Shown piece after piece: positions 1 to 8,358 of a stretch of DNA of 64,000 nucleotides. How positions within the stretch are numbered: position 1 is the first letter of the stretch; each line of letters opens with the position of its first letter. The notes below the pieces were generated by a model. The model saw nothing but the letters and a program-made list of their open reading frames with translations, ran no database searches and was not told where the DNA came from. Both the position numbers and the translations under genes were made by a program. The DNA is from Streptomyces hokutonensis (lineage in GTDB: Bacteria > Actinomycetota > Actinomycetes > Streptomycetales > Streptomycetaceae): positions 1-64,000 of the forward strand of contig NZ_BARG01000004.1 in the NCBI RefSeq assembly GCF_000376565.1, written 5' to 3'.

Positions 1-38
1 CCCGCAGCAAACGAACTGCGGACCCAGCGGAGTCGAGG

Positions 39-1328
39 TCAGCGACCCTCGACCGGCACGAAGTCCCGCTCGACAACCCCCGTGTAGATCTGACGCGGGC
101 GCCCGATACGCGAACCGGGCTCCTTGATCATCTCGTGCCACTGGGCGATCCAGCCCGGGAGGCGGCCCAGGGCGAAGAGGACCGTGAACATCTCGGTCGG
201 GAAGCCCATGGCGCGGTAGATCAGGCCGGTGTAGAAGTCGACGTTCGGGTAGAGGTTGCGCGAGACGAAGTAGTCGTCGGAGAGCGCGTGCTCCTCCAGC
301 TTCAGCGCGATGTCCAGCAGCTCGTCGGACTTGCCGAGGGCCGAGAGGACGTCGTGCGCGGCGGCCTTGATGATCTTCGCACGCGGGTCGAAGGACTTGT
401 ACACCCGGTGGCCGAAGCCCATCAGGCGGACGCCGTCCTCCTTGTTCTTCACCTTGCGGATGAAGGAGTCGACATCGCCGCCGTTGGCCTGGATGCCCTC
501 CAGCATCTCCAGGACGGACTGGTTGGCGCCGCCGTGCAGCGGGCCCCACAGCGCGTTGATGCCGGCCGAGATCGAGGCGAACATGTTGGCCTGCGAGGAG
601 CCGACGAGGCGGACCGTGGAGGTCGAACAGTTCTGCTCGTGGTCCGCGTGCAGGATCAGCAGCTTGTCGAGCGCGGAGACGACGACCGGGTCGAGGTCGT
701 ACTCCTGGGCGGGGACCGAGAAGGTCATGCGCAGGAAGTTCTCGACGTAGCCGAGGTCGTTGCGCGGGTAGACGAACGGGTGGCCGATCGACTTCTTGTA
801 CGCGTACGCCGCGATCGTCGGAAGCTTCGCGAGCAGCCGGATCGTGGAGAGGTTGCGCTGCTTCTCGTCGAACGGGTTGTGGCTGTCCTGGTAGAAGGTG
901 GACAGCGCCGAGACGACCGACGACAGCATCGCCATCGGGTGGGCGTCGCGCGGGAAGCCCTTGTAGAAGTTCTTGACGTCCTCGTGCAGCAGGGTGTGCT
1001 GCGTGATGTCGTTCTTGAACACGGTGAGCTCGTCGACGGTCGGCAGCTCGCCGTTGATCAGCAGATAGGCGACCTCGACGAACGTGGAGCGCTCGGCCAG
1101 CTGCTCGATCGGGTAGCCGCGGTACCGGAGGATGCCCTCCTCACCGTCGAGGTAGGTGATGGCGGATTTATAGGCGGCGGTGTTCCCATATCCGCTGTCC
1201 AGCGTCACCAGACCGGTCTGAGCACGGAGCTTCCCGATGTCGAAGCCCTTGTCGCCGACGGTGCTGTCGATCACCGGGTAGGTGTACTCGCCGTCGCCGA
1301 ACCGCAGTACTACAGAGTTGTCGCTCAC
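39..1328 (-). CDS. gltA: Citrate synthase
   Basis: Condenses acetyl-CoA with oxaloacetate at the entry of the TCA cycle; cytoplasmic. The 429-residue product has the family signatures LHGGANQSVLEML (about residue 265) and GFGHRVYKSFDPRAK (about 305), with their catalytic histidines, and the hexameric bacterial type N-terminus. The GTG at 1328 is chosen because GAGGG lies 5 bases before it and because it gives the usual Streptomyces N-terminus MSDNSVV; an upstream in-frame GTG at 1340 is possible. It lies downstream of recD2 on the same strand with about 180 bases between, enough for its own promoter. S. coelicolor calls this gene citA. Identification is secure. Confidence 0.96.
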   Translation of the reverse strand: MSDNSVVLRFGDGEYTYPVIDSTVGDKGFDIGKLRAQTGLVTLDSGYGNTAAYKSAITYLDGEEGILRYRGYPIEQLAERSTFVEVAYLLINGELPTVDELTVFKNDITQHTLLHEDVKNFYKGFPRDAHPMAMLSSVVSALSTFYQDSHNPFDEKQRNLSTIRLLAKLPTIAAYAYKKSIGHPFVYPRNDLGYVENFLRMTFSVPAQEYDLDPVVVSALDKLLILHADHEQNCSTSTVRLVGSSQANMFASISAGINALWGPLHGGANQSVLEMLEGIQANGGDVDSFIRKVKNKEDGVRLMGFGHRVYKSFDPRAKIIKAAAHDVLSALGKSDELLDIALKLEEHALSDDYFVSRNLYPNVDFYTGLIYRAMGFPTEMFTVLFALGRLPGWIAQWHEMIKEPGSRIGRPRQIYTGVVERDFVPVEGR

Positions 1329-1508
1329 GTCATCCCTCACCGACGTTGTGCCTCTTCTTCGAGGTTGCCCTGACTGTCTCTACCATCCCCCATTTGGCGC
1401 AGGAGAGTGCACTCGGGGTCGACCATTGGGCCTATTGGCGGCACTCAGTGCCGCCAACTTCCTCATCCTGCCCCCTCCACCCCGGCAACTGGAAGTGCTG
1501 TGTGACCT

Positions 1509-3794
1509 TCATGACTCATTTGATCGATCATTTTTTACGGTCAGTCTGAAGTCCAGTGCCGTGCAGCGCCGCCCGGCCGACACGGTACGCACGGCCTGTC
1601 CGATCGCCTTGCGCGATCCGACCAGCACAACCAGCTGTTTGGCCCGGGTGACGGCCGTATACAACAGGTTCCGCTGGAGCATCGTCCACGCGCTCGTGGT
1701 GACCGGGATCACCACCGCCGGATACTCACTGCCCTGCGAACGATGGATTGTCACCGCATACGCGTGCGCCAGCTCGTCCAGTTCATCGAATTCGTACGGA
1801 ACCTCCTCGTCCTCGTCCGTCAGCACCGTGAGGCGCTGGTCCACCGGGTCGAGTGAGGTGACGACGCCGACCGTGCCGTTGAAGACGCCGTTGGCGCCCT
1901 TCTCGTAGTTGTTGCGGATCTGGGTGACCTTGTCGCCGACCCGGAAGACCCGGCCGCCGAACCGCTTCTCCGCGAGGTCGGGCCGGCCGGGCGTGATCGC
2001 CTGCTGGAGCAGCCCGTTGAGGTTGCCCGCGCCCGCCGGACCCCGGTGCATGGGCGCGAGCACCTGTACGTCCCGGCGCGGGTCGAGCCCGAACTTGGCC
2101 GGAATCCGGCGCGCCACCACGTCCACGGTGAGCCGGCCGGCCTCCTCCGTGTCGTCCTCGACGAAGAGGAAGAAGTCCTTCATGCCGTCGGTGATGGGAT
2201 GTTGGCCGGAGTTGATCCGGTGCGCGTTGGTGATGACTCCGGATTGCTGGGCCTGCCGGAACACGCGCGTGAGGCGCACGGCGGGGATGGGACCGCCCTC
2301 GGCCAGCAGGTCGCGCAGCACCTCGCCGGCGCCGACGCTGGGGAGTTGGTCCACGTCTCCGACGAAGAGGAGGTGGGCTCCCGGGGGGACGGCTTTGACG
2401 AGCTTGTTGGCGAGGAGGAGATCGAGCATGGAGGCCTCGTCGACGACCACGAGGTCGGCGTCCAGGGGCCGGTCCTTGTCGTAGGCGGCGTCGCCCCCGG
2501 GCTTGAGTTCGAGGAGACGGTGGACGGTCGAGGCGTCGGCGCCGGTGAGTTCGGCAAGTCGCTTGGCGGCACGGCCGGTTGGGGCGGCGAGAACGACCTT
2601 GGCCTTCTTGGCGCGGGCGAGTTCGACGATCGAGCGCACGGTGAAGGACTTTCCGCAGCCGGGGCCGCCGGTGAGAACGGCGACCTTCTTGGTGAGCGCG
2701 AGCCGGACGGCGGCCTCCTGCTCGGGCGCCAACTCCACGCCCGTACGCCCCTTCAGCCACCCCAGCGCCTTGTCCCAGGCCACGTCGTGGAAGCCGGGCA
2801 TACGGTCGGCCTGCGTGTGCAGGAGCCGGCGGAGCTGGGCGGCGAGGGAGAGTTCGGCGCGGTGGAAGGGGACGAGGTAGACGGCCGTGACGGGTTCCGA
2901 GTCGCCGTCGGGCCCGGGGACCTTCTCCCGTACGACACCGGGGTCGCCCGACTCCTCGTCCGGGAGGGCGAGTTCGGCGAGGCACTCGATGACGAGCCCG
3001 GTGTCGACCTGGAGCAGCTTCACCGCGTCGGCGATGAGCCGCTCCTCGGGGAGATAGCAGTTGCCCTGGTCGGTGGCCTGGGAGAGGGCGTACTGCAGCC
3101 CCGCCTTGACGCGCTCCGGACTGTCGTGGGGAATCCCGACGGACTGGGCGATCTTGTCGGCGGTGAGGAAGCCGATGCCCCAGACGTCGGAGGCGAGGCG
3201 GTACGGCTGGTTCTTGACGACGGAGATGGAGGCGTCGCCGTACTTCTTGTAGATGCGCACGGCGATGGACGTGGACACCTCGACGGTCTGGAGGAAGAGC
3301 ATGACCTCCTTGATCGCCTTCTGCTCCTCCCAGGCGTCGGCGATCTTCTTGGTCCGCTTGGGCCCGAGCCCCGGCACCTCGATCAGCCGCTTCGGCTCCT
3401 CCTCGATGATCTGGAGGGTGTCCATGCCGAAGTGCTGGGTGATGCGGTCGGCGAAGACGGGTCCGATGCCCTTGACGAGGCCGGAGCCGAGGTAGCGGCG
3501 GATGCCCTGGATGGTGGCCGGGAGGACGGTCGTGTAGTTCTCCACGGTGAACTGCTTGCCGTACTGCGGGTGCGACCCCCAACGCCCCTCCATCCGGAGG
3601 GACTCACCGGCCTGGGCGCCGAGCAGCGCGCCTACGACGGTGAGCAGATCGCCGCCGCCGCGGCCGGTGTCGACACGGGCGACCGTGTAGCCGTTCTCCT
3701 CGTTGGCGTAGGTGATCCGCTCCAGGACACCTTCGAGGACGGCGAGGCGGCGCTCGCCGGTGGGGTTGCCTCGATCTGCCGCCTGGGTGGACAT
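1509..3794 (-). CDS. recD2: RecD2-type ATP-dependent DNA helicase (SF1B)
   Basis: A 5'-3' DNA helicase of the RecD2 subfamily, which works without RecB and RecC. The 761-residue protein has the N-terminal OB-like and helix-hairpin-helix region typical of RecD2 (GLVKGIGPVFADRI, about 108; VPGLGPKRTKKIADAW, about 144), then Walker A GGPGCGKS (about 378), Walker B VVVDEASML (about 448) and the C-terminal motif YAVTIHRSQGSEYP (about 690). No recB or recC is in the window, which fits a stand-alone RecD2. The ATG at 3794 has no clear ribosome binding site and lies just after the truncated third DUF397 gene on the same strand. Its exact role in Streptomyces repair is not shown by the sequence. Confidence 0.93.
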   Translation of the reverse strand: MSTQAADRGNPTGERRLAVLEGVLERITYANEENGYTVARVDTGRGGGDLLTVVGALLGAQAGESLRMEGRWGSHPQYGKQFTVENYTTVLPATIQGIRRYLGSGLVKGIGPVFADRITQHFGMDTLQIIEEEPKRLIEVPGLGPKRTKKIADAWEEQKAIKEVMLFLQTVEVSTSIAVRIYKKYGDASISVVKNQPYRLASDVWGIGFLTADKIAQSVGIPHDSPERVKAGLQYALSQATDQGNCYLPEERLIADAVKLLQVDTGLVIECLAELALPDEESGDPGVVREKVPGPDGDSEPVTAVYLVPFHRAELSLAAQLRRLLHTQADRMPGFHDVAWDKALGWLKGRTGVELAPEQEAAVRLALTKKVAVLTGGPGCGKSFTVRSIVELARAKKAKVVLAAPTGRAAKRLAELTGADASTVHRLLELKPGGDAAYDKDRPLDADLVVVDEASMLDLLLANKLVKAVPPGAHLLFVGDVDQLPSVGAGEVLRDLLAEGGPIPAVRLTRVFRQAQQSGVITNAHRINSGQHPITDGMKDFFLFVEDDTEEAGRLTVDVVARRIPAKFGLDPRRDVQVLAPMHRGPAGAGNLNGLLQQAITPGRPDLAEKRFGGRVFRVGDKVTQIRNNYEKGANGVFNGTVGVVTSLDPVDQRLTVLTDEDEEVPYEFDELDELAHAYAVTIHRSQGSEYPAVVIPVTTSAWTMLQRNLLYTAVTRAKQLVVLVGSRKAIGQAVRTVSAGRRCTALDFRLTVKNDRSNES

Positions 3795-3960
3795 GAGTCG
3801 ACGGTACCGGGCGGGTGTGACAGCGCTCAGGGGAGTCGGTGGAGGGGGTTTTCGTTTCGCGGACCGCTACGTGGGTCAGGGTGTTCGCGATCTCCACACA
3901 GGAGTCACCGTCGCCCGCGCCGGAGTAGGACGACTTCCGCCAGTGGTCGGGGGTGCCCAT
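3604..3960 (-). pseudogene. Truncated third DUF397 copy
   Basis: The third tandem DUF397 reading frame. It keeps the N-terminal half of the domain (WRKSSYSGAGDGDSCVEIA, then HVAVRETKTP) but has lost the FPAEAFTAF-type C-terminus seen in the two copies upstream. The frame instead continues as an unrelated Arg/Pro-rich tail into the 5' part of recD2, in another frame, to a stop at 3604. An ATG at 3960 or a GTG at 3972 could start it; the GTG overlaps the stop of the preceding DUF397 gene. A 3' truncation by an old deletion next to recD2 is the simplest reading. A short functional DUF397 variant cannot be excluded. Confidence 0.6.
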
Positions 3961-3968
3961 GGGATGCC

Positions 3969-4157
3969 TCACAGCTCATTGGCGAGCCCGTCGATGAAAG
4001 CGGTAAAGGCCTCGGCGGGAAGGGTGAGGGTGGCGCGGGTCGGGACCTTAGAGTCCCTGACGGCTATGTGCAGGTGGCGATGGCCAACCTCCACGCAGGC
4101 ATCACCCTGGCCGCCCCCGGAGTCGGACGACTTCTGCCAGTTGTCAGGAGTGACCAT
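3969..4157 (-). CDS. DUF397 domain protein (copy 2)
   Basis: A 62-residue DUF397 protein: WQKSSDSGGGQGDACVEVG, then HIAVRDSKVP and LPAEAFTAFIDGLA. DUF397 proteins accompany XRE/DUF5753 regulators in Streptomyces and are thought to act with them in developmental control, as at the whiJ locus; their biochemistry is unknown. The ATG at 4157 lies 4 bases after the stop of copy 1, whose last codons AAG GAG CTG also form its ribosome binding site. It is about 65 percent identical by eye to copy 1, so recent tandem duplication is likely. In place of the usual WRKSSYSG it has WQKSSDSG. Confidence 0.88.
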   Translation of the reverse strand: MVTPDNWQKSSDSGGGQGDACVEVGHRHLHIAVRDSKVPTRATLTLPAEAFTAFIDGLANEL

Positions 4158-4161
4158 GCGG

Positions 4162-4362
4162 TCACAGCTCCTTCGCCAGCCTGTTGATGAAGGCGGTGAA
4201 GGCCTCGGCGGGGAAGGTGAGGGTCGCGTGGCTCGGGATCTTGGAATCCCTGATGGCTATGTGCGCATGACGATGGGCGATCTCTACGCAGGCGTTACCG
4301 TCGCCACTGCCGGAGTAGGACGACTTACGCCAGTTGTCAGAGGTGATCACCGGGCGCCTCAC
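4162..4362 (-). CDS. DUF397 domain protein (copy 1)
   Basis: A 66-residue DUF397 protein with the full motif set WRKSSYSGSGDGNACVEIA, HIAIRDSKIP and FPAEAFTAFINRLAKEL. The GTG start at 4362 overlaps the TGA of the upstream XRE regulator (GTGA), and the regulator's terminal codons AAG GAG CTG supply its Shine-Dalgarno sequence. The two proteins should therefore be translationally coupled and made in a fixed ratio. This is the intact partner closest to the regulator and the best candidate for its cognate DUF397 protein. Confidence 0.92.
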   Translation of the reverse strand: MRRPVITSDNWRKSSYSGSGDGNACVEIAHRHAHIAIRDSKIPSHATLTFPAEAFTAFINRLAKEL

Positions 4363-5210
4363 AGCTCCTTGGCCAGCCTATGGATAAGGTCACGCGAACG
4401 CTCAGGCTCTAGTGACACCGCCTCCACTCTACGGAAGAGCGTTCGGAAGACGCCGAGTTGGGCTTCGGAGTCAATGAAGACACTGCCGTGAGGACCGTCA
4501 CGTACCACGGTGTCCAGTCTCGGGACAGCGCCTCCGGCGTACACCATCGCGGCTGTGACATCGGCGAACTCCTCCAGTTCGAAGGGGATGACGCGTACGG
4601 TGACGTGATCCGCCTCGGAGAGTTCCAGGATGCTGGCAAGTTGGGCACGCGAGACGGCGCGCCCGCCGACGCGGATCCGCAGGGCGGCCTCGTGGACGAG
4701 CACTTCGTACGGAACGCGTCGTGCCGCCCCGATGGCGACTCGCCGCTGCATCCGGTGACGGACACGCAACTCCAGCTCGTTCTCGGGTAGTTGGGGAACC
4801 CGCCGGGAGAAAAGCGCTCGCGCGTAGTCCTCCGTCTGGAGAAGACCGGGGACATGCAGGAAGTCCACGTCCCAACGGCATGTGGCGTGGTGCTCCAGTT
4901 CGGACAAGTCCAAGAACGACGTAGGGAGGAGGCCCCGGTACTCCTCCCACCAGCCGCGCGTCCGATCGGTGGCCATAGCGGCCAGGGCGTCGATGAACTC
5001 GCTGTCCGTGCAGGCGTATTGGGATGCCAAGCGGCGCAATCGATCCTCGCTCACCCCAGAGAGGCCGGACTCGATGTGGCTGACCTGGACGTGACTCACC
5101 CCCAGTAGCGCTGCCGCTCCCTTGGCCGTGAGACCTGCCGCATCGCGGAGTCTGCGCAATTCAACAGCCAGTCGCAATTGACGTGCCGTCGGTTCACGCC
5201 TTGTCGTCAT
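4359..5210 (-). CDS. XRE-family regulator with DUF5753 domain (WhiJ-like)
   Basis: A 283-residue DNA-binding regulator. Residues about 10-65 form a Cro/C1-type helix-turn-helix (LTAKGAAALLGVSHVQVSHIE). The rest is the DUF5753 domain that follows this HTH in Streptomyces (HVPGLLQTEDYARALF; VPYEVLVHEAALRIRVGG). The ATG at 5210 is preceded by AAGGAG with 6-base spacing, so it is preferred over the upstream in-frame start at 5246. Three DUF397 genes follow and a HATPase gene diverges upstream: the full WhiJ-type three-part set. Paralogues of this set are numerous in streptomycetes, so the target of this copy cannot be named. Confidence 0.93.
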   Translation of the reverse strand: MTTRREPTARQLRLAVELRRLRDAAGLTAKGAAALLGVSHVQVSHIESGLSGVSEDRLRRLASQYACTDSEFIDALAAMATDRTRGWWEEYRGLLPTSFLDLSELEHHATCRWDVDFLHVPGLLQTEDYARALFSRRVPQLPENELELRVRHRMQRRVAIGAARRVPYEVLVHEAALRIRVGGRAVSRAQLASILELSEADHVTVRVIPFELEEFADVTAAMVYAGGAVPRLDTVVRDGPHGSVFIDSEAQLGVFRTLFRRVEAVSLEPERSRDLIHRLAKEL

Positions 5211-5276
5211 CGACCGCTCCTTGGTGCAACACGCCAGTGGGCGCAACCCATTCAGGGGTCAGATTACGCGATTGGC

Positions 5277-5306
5277 TTGCGCGACCGAAAATGTAACCCC
5301 TACCGT
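5277..5306 (+). promoter_or_regulatory. Possible promoter for the HATPase gene
   Basis: In the 238-base gap between the divergent XRE and ATPase genes, TTGCGC (5277-5282) and TACCGT (5301-5306) stand 18 bases apart, in a layout acceptable for a Streptomyces vegetative-type promoter reading towards the ATPase gene. It leaves a leader of about 135 bases. The match is weak and rests on pattern only. The same gap must also hold the promoter of the XRE-DUF397 operon, which I could not place. Confidence 0.3.
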
Positions 5307-5448
5307 CAGTGACGCGACGCACACCCTGCGGAACCCCCGGGACACCGGAAGCGCACCACTCCGTCCTGCCACGGCGGCTGTGGCACTGCCACCGCCCGCG
5401 ACACCCCGCAGTCCTCCGAACTCCCCACCACTGAACCGGAGTTGACGC

Positions 5449-5868
5449 ATGCCCGAAAACCCAATCCCACCCAGCCCCTGGGAGTACTGCCTCTACGTCC
5501 CCAACGACCCGCGCGCCGTCACCATCAGCCGTCGCACCCTCCGACTGATCCTCACCATGCACGGCCTGATCCGCCTGGCGGACACCGCCGAGCTCCTCGC
5601 GACGGAGCTGGTCGCGAACGCCGTGCAGCACACGAAGGGGCCCGCCGCCCTGCGAGTCGAATGGTCCGACGGAGTCCTCCGGCTCGGGGCCTGGGACGCC
5701 GATCCCGAACCGCCGCACTCGCCAAGGTCGTTGGAGGAACTCGGCGACTCGGAGGACGGGCGCGGACTCGCGCTGGTCCGGGCCTGTGCCGATCAGTGGG
5801 GCTGGCAGCCGCTGTCCCGGAACGGCAACCGGGGGAAGCTCGTGTGGTGCGAGCTCGGCGCGGCTTGA
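5449..5868 (+). CDS. Anti-sigma-factor-like ATP-binding protein (HATPase_c_2)
   Basis: A 139-residue GHKL-type ATPase domain of the RsbW/SpoIIAB-like class. It shows the N-box TELVANAVQHT (about residues 52-62), a G1-like box GAWDADPEPP, and the G2-like stretch DGRGLALVRACADQWGW. Such stand-alone domains act as anti-sigma kinases or as partners in whiJ-type clusters. No sigma factor lies next to it. GGAG sits 7 bases before the ATG. Its divergent position opposite an XRE-DUF397 operon is the classic arrangement, so a role with that regulator is the best inference. Confidence 0.9.
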   Translation: MPENPIPPSPWEYCLYVPNDPRAVTISRRTLRLILTMHGLIRLADTAELLATELVANAVQHTKGPAALRVEWSDGVLRLGAWDADPEPPHSPRSLEELGDSEDGRGLALVRACADQWGWQPLSRNGNRGKLVWCELGAA

Positions 5869-5893
5869 GGCGCTGGCCTGCCGGGACTGCCGC

Positions 5894-5947
5894 GCAGGGC
5901 GGGCCAGTCCGGGGGGCGGGTCAGACGTTCACACCGGCCCGCCCTGC
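5894..5947. terminator. Convergent terminator-like hairpin
   Basis: A perfect 12-base inverted repeat, GCAGGGCGGGCC (5894-5905) and its complement (5936-5947), flanks a 30-base loop between the convergent ATPase gene and the binding-protein gene that ends at 5949. No T-run follows, as is usual in Streptomyces. The position between convergent 3' ends supports a shared terminator; the long loop lowers confidence. Confidence 0.5.
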
Positions 5948-5948
5948 C

Positions 5949-7043
5949 CTACAGGAGCGCACCCGAGGCCGGCCGGTATCCACAACTCCGCGCCGCCTCG
6001 CGGTAATAGCCGAGGTCGTACAACCCGCCCTGCGGCGAGGCGAGCAGGTCGAGGTCCTGCGGTAGCTCGAAGCCGTTGAACTCGGCACGCAGTTCCAGCA
6101 CGTTGCGGAAGCCCGCCGGGCTCAGGGCGGCACGTCTGGAGAGGCCGTCGGCGGCGACGTTGAGGTCGTAGATCTTCGCGGCGAGCTCGGGCGAGGTCTC
6201 GTCGTCCACCAGTAACTGAACGGCCGCGTCACGGTGACGTCGGTCGAACACCCACGTCATGCCGCGAATGAAGGCGCGGAGGAAGCGGACCGCCGTGCCG
6301 GGGTTGTCCTGGAGCCAGCCGCGACTCGACGCGAGCATTCCCCCCTGGTACGGCTGGACGGTGTCCGCCACGACCCCGATGACGGGCAGGCCGGCTTCCC
6401 GGGCGCGCACCACGCCTTCGGCGTTGATGATGGCCGCTTCCCACAGCCCGTCGAGCAGGCCCTGAAAACGGGCCGGCGTGCTACCGGCCGAGAGCAGTGT
6501 GTAGTCCGTTCCGGCGGCCAGGCCGGCGTTGAGCATGATCTTCTCGGCGGGCAGTCCGAATCCGGAGTGCGGGACGTCGACCCCCACCCGCTGATGCCGC
6601 AGGCTCTCCGCCGTCGGGTACCCGGCCGCCCCCACCAACGCCAGCCCCAGGCCGAGGTCGTGCGCCGCGACGATGACGTTGTCCAGGATCCGCCCGGCCG
6701 GATTGCCGGGGTTCAGCTGGTAGTTGATGGCGTTGTCCGTCGCCGAGACGATGAACTCGATTTCGCGCTGGTCGACCTGGATGAACGTGGGGCGGGACGA
6801 CACGAACTGGGCGTAGTCGACGTCGAGGTTCTCCTCGACGAAGTACTGGTTGGCGATGGCGGCCAGAATCGGCAGCGATCTCGAAGCGGAGCGGACACGG
6901 ACCAGGGGCGGAGACGAATCGGCGAGTGCGGCCGGGGCGGCAGAAGGGTCGGCGGCCCACGCCCTCGAGCCCGGCACCAAGGCGCCCGCCGAGGCGGAGG
7001 CCAGCAGAACGAAGGATCGTCGCGAGAGATTTCCGAGCGCCAT
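5949..7043 (-). CDS. TAT-exported NMT1/THI5-like substrate-binding protein
   Basis: A 364-residue periplasmic-binding-type protein. The N-terminus has a twin-arginine motif (LSRRSFVLLASASAGALV) and an AWA-type cleavage site near residue 30, without a lipobox cysteine. The body resembles ABC binding proteins of the NMT1/SsuA/THI5 fold (sulfonate, nitrate, pyrimidine or riboflavin-precursor uptake): ANQYFVEENLDVDYAQF near the start, then AAIINAEGVVRAREAGLPVIGVV. AGGAG lies 5 bases before the ATG. No ABC permease or ATPase gene adjoins it, so it is an orphan that must use a distant transporter or serve as a sensor. The ligand cannot be told from sequence. Confidence 0.8.
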   Translation of the reverse strand: MALGNLSRRSFVLLASASAGALVPGSRAWAADPSAAPAALADSSPPLVRVRSASRSLPILAAIANQYFVEENLDVDYAQFVSSRPTFIQVDQREIEFIVSATDNAINYQLNPGNPAGRILDNVIVAAHDLGLGLALVGAAGYPTAESLRHQRVGVDVPHSGFGLPAEKIMLNAGLAAGTDYTLLSAGSTPARFQGLLDGLWEAAIINAEGVVRAREAGLPVIGVVADTVQPYQGGMLASSRGWLQDNPGTAVRFLRAFIRGMTWVFDRRHRDAAVQLLVDDETSPELAAKIYDLNVAADGLSRRAALSPAGFRNVLELRAEFNGFELPQDLDLLASPQGGLYDLGYYREAARSCGYRPASGALL

Positions 7044-7273
7044 TCCGGCTCCTGTCGAGAGTGACTCCGCGATACGCGGAACAGACGCGCCCGTGCCAAG
7101 GAGGGATCGGGCATCTCACGCCCGGGTCTGCCCGCCAGGTTAGGAGAGCGGGTCGCCCCGGACAACGGGGCTGATTCGAAGTCCTGTTGATCAAGTGGCC
7201 GGCGTTGCCGTTCAGGGCCGCCCGCACCCCCACCCCCCACATCACAATCCGGTCACACCCCCTTGTTAACTCA

Positions 7274-7311
7274 CATGTAATCGATTCCAATCCTCCATGT
7301 AATCGATTCCA
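7274..7311. promoter_or_regulatory. Twin LacI-type operators of the ribose operon
   Basis: Two identical 16-base copies of CATGTAATCGATTCCA lie at 7274-7289 and 7296-7311, exactly 22 bases apart. Each contains the dyad AATCGATT, of the size and central CG typical of LacI/PurR-family operators. They end just before the AGGAGG ribosome binding site (7314-7319) of the LacI-family gene that starts at 7330. A two-turn spacing suits cooperative binding of two dimers on one DNA face. Autorepression of the whole rbs operon is the natural inference; no second copy was seen elsewhere in the window. Confidence 0.8.
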
Positions 7312-7329
7312 CGAGGAGGTGGAACGGCG

Positions 7330-8358
7330 ATGGCGAGCATCAAGGACGTCGCCGCCGAGGCCGGGGTCTCCGTGGCCACGGTGTCGCGCGTGCTGAACGA
7401 CCATCCGTCGGTCAGTGACGACGCACGTACGCGCGTCCTGGCCGCCGTAGAGGCGCTGGACTACCGTCCGAACGCCGTCGCCCGGTCGCTGCGCACCGAT
7501 CAGACCCGCACCCTCGGCCTGGTCATCAGCGACGTGCTGAACCCTTACTTCACCGAGCTGGCCCGCTCCGTCGAGGAGGAGGCCCGCGCGCTCGGGTACA
7601 GCGTCATCATCGGCAACGCCGACGAGCGGCCGGAGCTCCAGGACCACCACGTACGGACGCTGCTGGACCGTCGTATCGACGGCCTCCTGCTCTCCCCCAC
7701 CGACGGCGGCTCCCCCGGGATTCTGGACGCCGCCCGTGCGGGGACGCCCATGGTGTTCGTGGACCGGTGGATCCCGGGGCTCGACGTGCCCGTCGTGCGG
7801 GCCGACGGGCGGGCCGCGATCCGGGATCTCGTCGCGCATCTGTACGGGCTCGGGCATCGCAGGCTCGCCATCATCGCGGGCCCCGCCGCCACGACCACCG
7901 GCAGTGAGCGCGTCGCCGCCTTCCGGGACGCGCTCGCCGAGTACGGCATCCCGCTCCCCGACGCCTACATCGGGGAGGGCGACTTCCAGGCCGAGAGCGG
8001 GCGGCGGGCCACCGAGGGCTTCCTCGACCTGCCCGAGCCGCCCGAGGTCGTCTTCGCCGCCGACAACCTGATGGCGCTCGGCGCCCTGGACGCCGTACGC
8101 GCGCGGGGGCTGCGGGTTCCCGAGGACCTCGCGCTGGCCGCGTTCGACGACATCCGGTGGTTCGTGCACACCGATCCGCCGATCACCGCGATCGCCCAGC
8201 CGACCCCCGAGCTGGGGCGGGCCGCCGTGCGCGCCCTCGTCGACCGGATCGAGGGGCGGGTGCCGGAGTCCGTCACCCTTCCCGCCCGGCTCGTCGTGCG
8301 CCGCTCGTGCGGCGAGACGAACCCCTCACCATCCCCTGTTCGAAGGAGCAAGTCGTGA
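7330..8358 (+). CDS. rbsR: LacI-family repressor of the ribose operon
   Basis: A 342-residue LacI/GalR regulator. Residues 1-55 are the HTH and hinge (MASIKDVAAEAGVSVATVSR, then VLNDHPSVSD). The ribose-binding-protein-like effector domain follows (TLGLVISDVLNPYFTELARS; HLYGLGHRRLAIIAGP; LALAAFDDIRWFVHTDPPIT). AGGAGG stands 10 bases before the ATG. The stop overlaps the start of the ABC ATPase gene by 4 bases, so regulator and transporter are one transcript, which implies autoregulation through the twin operators just upstream. Ribose or a ribose phosphate is the likely inducer by context. The symbol follows that context rather than a direct test. Confidence 0.9.
   Translation: MASIKDVAAEAGVSVATVSRVLNDHPSVSDDARTRVLAAVEALDYRPNAVARSLRTDQTRTLGLVISDVLNPYFTELARSVEEEARALGYSVIIGNADERPELQDHHVRTLLDRRIDGLLLSPTDGGSPGILDAARAGTPMVFVDRWIPGLDVPVVRADGRAAIRDLVAHLYGLGHRRLAIIAGPAATTTGSERVAAFRDALAEYGIPLPDAYIGEGDFQAESGRRATEGFLDLPEPPEVVFAADNLMALGALDAVRARGLRVPEDLALAAFDDIRWFVHTDPPITAIAQPTPELGRAAVRALVDRIEGRVPESVTLPARLVVRRSCGETNPSPSPVRRSKS

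Noticed and set aside
135..1373. Long open frame opposite the citrate synthase gene
   Set aside because: A mirror of high-GC codon bias; composition is rich in Val, Asp, Gly and Arg with no family match, and the citrate synthase on the other strand is certain.
2046..4187. 713-codon frame opposite recD2
   Set aside because: Antisense shadow of the third-position GC bias; no recognisable domain.
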